Below are positions 40,101-41,364 of a stretch of 41,364 bases of DNA, in pieces. The stretch lies in assembly GCA_046155505.1 (NCBI GenBank), contig JBJXFK010000106.1, forward strand, positions 1 to 41,364. The letters are read 5' to 3'. This DNA comes from JBJXFK01 sp046155505. GTDB taxonomy: Bacteria; Planctomycetota; Phycisphaerae; UBA1845; Fen-1342. A program made the position numbers and the translations under genes. The number at the start of each line of letters is the position of its first letter. Position 1 is the first letter of the stretch. Below the pieces are notes generated by a model. It did no database searches, was not told the DNA's origin, and saw only the letters and a list, made by a program, of their open reading frames with translations.

Positions 40101-41364
40101 CCCAACTCGAATCCGCCCGCAAGGGCCTCATCACCCCCGAAATGACCCGCGTCGCCGTTCGCGAGAACGTCACGCCCGAATTCATCCGCGACGGCGTCGC
40201 ACGCGGCAACATCGTCATCCCGGCGAATGTGCGGCACCTCGCCGGCACCGCGGGCGCAGAGCCGAATGCAGAATGCAGAATGAAGAATGCAGAAAGTCAG
40301 CCGCTCGCACAGAACGGCTCGAACGGGAAAACCATTCTGCATTCTGCATTCTGCATTCATCATTCAACCCAGCCCGTCGGTCACCCCACCGCCACCCCCG
40401 CCGCCACCTACTGGACCAACCAAACCGTCCAGCAGCGCCGCGCCTGGATCGACGACCCATCGCACTGTCGCGGCGAGCGCGCCGCCAAGCGGCTCGACCC
40501 GACCGGCATTGGCCGCAGCATCACCACCAAAATCAACGCCAACCAAGGCGCATCGCCGGTCAGCAGCGACACGCGCGAGGAACTCGTCAAGCTTCGCCAC
40601 GCCGTGCTCTACGGCGCGGACACGGTGATGGACCTTTCCACCGGGGGCAAGCTCGACGAATGTCGCCAGGCGATCATCGACAACAGCGTCGTGCCCGTCG
40701 GCACCGTGCCGATCTATAGCATGATCATGGGCAAACGCATCGAAGACCTGAGCTATGACGACATCCTGCGCGTCGTCGAGCATCAGGCCAAGCAAGGCGT
40801 CGATTACTTCACGATCCACGCCGGCGTGCTGAAGGAGCACATCCCGCTCATTCGCAATCGCATCACCGGCCTCGTCTCGCGCGGCGGATCGCTGCTGGCC
40901 AAGTGGATGATCCACCACAACAAGCAAAACCCGATGTACGAGCTGTTCGATGAAATCAGCGCGATCATGCGCGAATACGACGTGACCTATTCGCTCGGCG
41001 ACGGCGTGCGGCCCGGCTGTCTGGCCGACGCAAGCGACCCGGCCCAGATCGCCGAGCTGCACGTCCTCGGCGAACTCGTGCAGCGCGCCCGCGAGGCCGG
41101 CGTGCAGGTGATGGTCGAGGGGCCGGGGCATGTGCCGCTGAATGAGATCGCGTGGAACATGGAGCATCAGCGCACGGTCTGCGACGATGCACCGTTTTAC
41201 GTGCTGGGGCCGCTCGTGACCGATGTTTTTCCCGGCTATGACCACATTACGTCGGCCATCGGCGCGACCGAGGCGGCGCGGGCCGGCGCGGCGATGCTGT
41301 GCTACGTCACGCCAAAAGAGCACGTCGGCTTGCCCAAGGCCGACGACGTGAAGGCCGGCTGCAT
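40097..41364 (+). CDS. thiC: Phosphomethylpyrimidine synthase ThiC, N-terminal part (runs off window)
   Basis: The first 422 residues of ThiC, the radical-SAM enzyme that turns aminoimidazole ribotide into the thiamine pyrimidine. Conserved parts: ENVTPEFIRDGVARGNIVIPAN (22-44), IGRSITTKINAN, GADTVMDLSTGG (173-184), PVGTVPIY, YFTIHAG, GSLLAKWM, GVRPGCLADA, VEGPGHVPLNEI and LGPLVTDVFPGYDHITSAIG. The C-terminal iron-sulfur Cys motif lies outside the window. Between residues 51 and 133 there are about 80 extra residues; the first part (NAECRMKNAE ... ILHSAFCIHHS) is encoded by a palindromic repeat. The frame is kept throughout. GGAG at 40086-40089 supports the ATG, which overlaps the doc stop codon. 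Confidence 0.93.
   Translation, partial: MTQLESARKGLITPEMTRVAVRENVTPEFIRDGVARGNIVIPANVRHLAGTAGAEPNAECRMKNAESQPLAQNGSNGKTILHSAFCIHHSTQPVGHPTATPAATYWTNQTVQQRRAWIDDPSHCRGERAAKRLDPTGIGRSITTKINANQGASPVSSDTREELVKLRHAVLYGADTVMDLSTGGKLDECRQAIIDNSVVPVGTVPIYSMIMGKRIEDLSYDDILRVVEHQAKQGVDYFTIHAGVLKEHIPLIRNRITGLVSRGGSLLAKWMIHHNKQNPMYELFDEISAIMREYDVTYSLGDGVRPGCLADASDPAQIAELHVLGELVQRAREAGVQVMVEGPGHVPLNEIAWNMEHQRTVCDDAPFYVLGPLVTDVFPGYDHITSAIGATEAARAGAAMLCYVTPKEHVGLPKADDVKAGC
40265..40364. repeat. Inverted 7-nt word repeat inserted in thiC
   Basis: Left arm 40265-40294 and right arm 40335-40364 are inverted copies matching at 27 of 30 positions. Each is made of AATGCAG-type 7-nt units, around a 40-base spacer. 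The element is read in frame within thiC. Confidence 0.9.

Noticed and set aside
1..41364. tRNA, rRNA, integrase or transposase genes
   Set aside because: No T-loop with matching acceptor stem and no recombinase motif was found on reading either strand by eye.

Overview
The window looks like a chromosomal stretch of a high-GC planctomycete, probably of the Phycisphaerae type. The evidence is the mix of genes: secreted proteins ending in a doubled dockerin-like Asp/Gly repeat, a PEP-CTERM protein, a type II pseudopilin-like protein, several PQQ-type beta-propellers, a TIGR03790-type protein, a DUF6429 protein and 'CPxCGYDL...CPxCG' zinc-ribbon membrane proteins. The taxonomic call is inference from gene content; no rRNA or tRNA gene was seen.

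Layout. 0-13.9 kb is ordinary chromosome: the end of RNase Y, a degenerate HtrA-like protein, YebC, an Asp/Glu racemase-family protein, a lone NuoD, a PQQ propeller protein, a zinc-ribbon membrane protein, an ADP-ribosylglycohydrolase, a short-chain fatty acid transporter, AsnRS with a coiled-coil insert, and a second propeller protein. 14-21.6 kb carries a heme oxygenase behind a clear sigma70-type promoter, then a run of exported proteins (PEP-CTERM, dockerin-like, pseudopilin, M43-type metalloprotease, a large tail-fibre-like protein). 22-27.9 kb is an ABC export operon (large membrane protein, ATPase, permease) interrupted by a VapBC-like toxin-antitoxin pair. 28-34.2 kb holds glycerate kinase, a propeller protein, a PhzF-family enzyme and a large secreted TIGR03790-type protein.

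The most unusual part is 34.2-41.4 kb, upstream of and into thiC. The thiamine (TPP) riboswitch leader that normally precedes thiC occurs here as one nearly complete copy (about 37.75-37.93 kb) with an expanded P5 region. Two decayed or truncated copies of its 5' end (34.20 and 36.44 kb) each keep a -10-like hexamer at identical spacing. Each copy heads a block of accessory genes: a PD-(D/E)XK nuclease fused to an MNT nucleotidyltransferase, followed by a HEPN protein; a lipoprotein; and a DUF6429 / MNT / PD-(D/E)XK-like series. The 5' end of thiC is itself duplicated (39386 and 40097) around an antitoxin/Doc(Fic) pair, with ATGA overlaps linking thiC fragment, antitoxin, toxin and thiC. ThiC carries an in-frame insert of about 80 residues that contains a palindromic repeat element. 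I read this as a thiC leader that has repeatedly captured toxin/defence-like cassettes, which may now share TPP-controlled or thiC-coupled expression.

The window also holds at least seven arrays of 7-9-nt 'word' repeats, each with a different word, mostly at gene ends but two in frame inside genes, plus long perfect inverted repeats. No CRISPR array, integrase or transposase was found.
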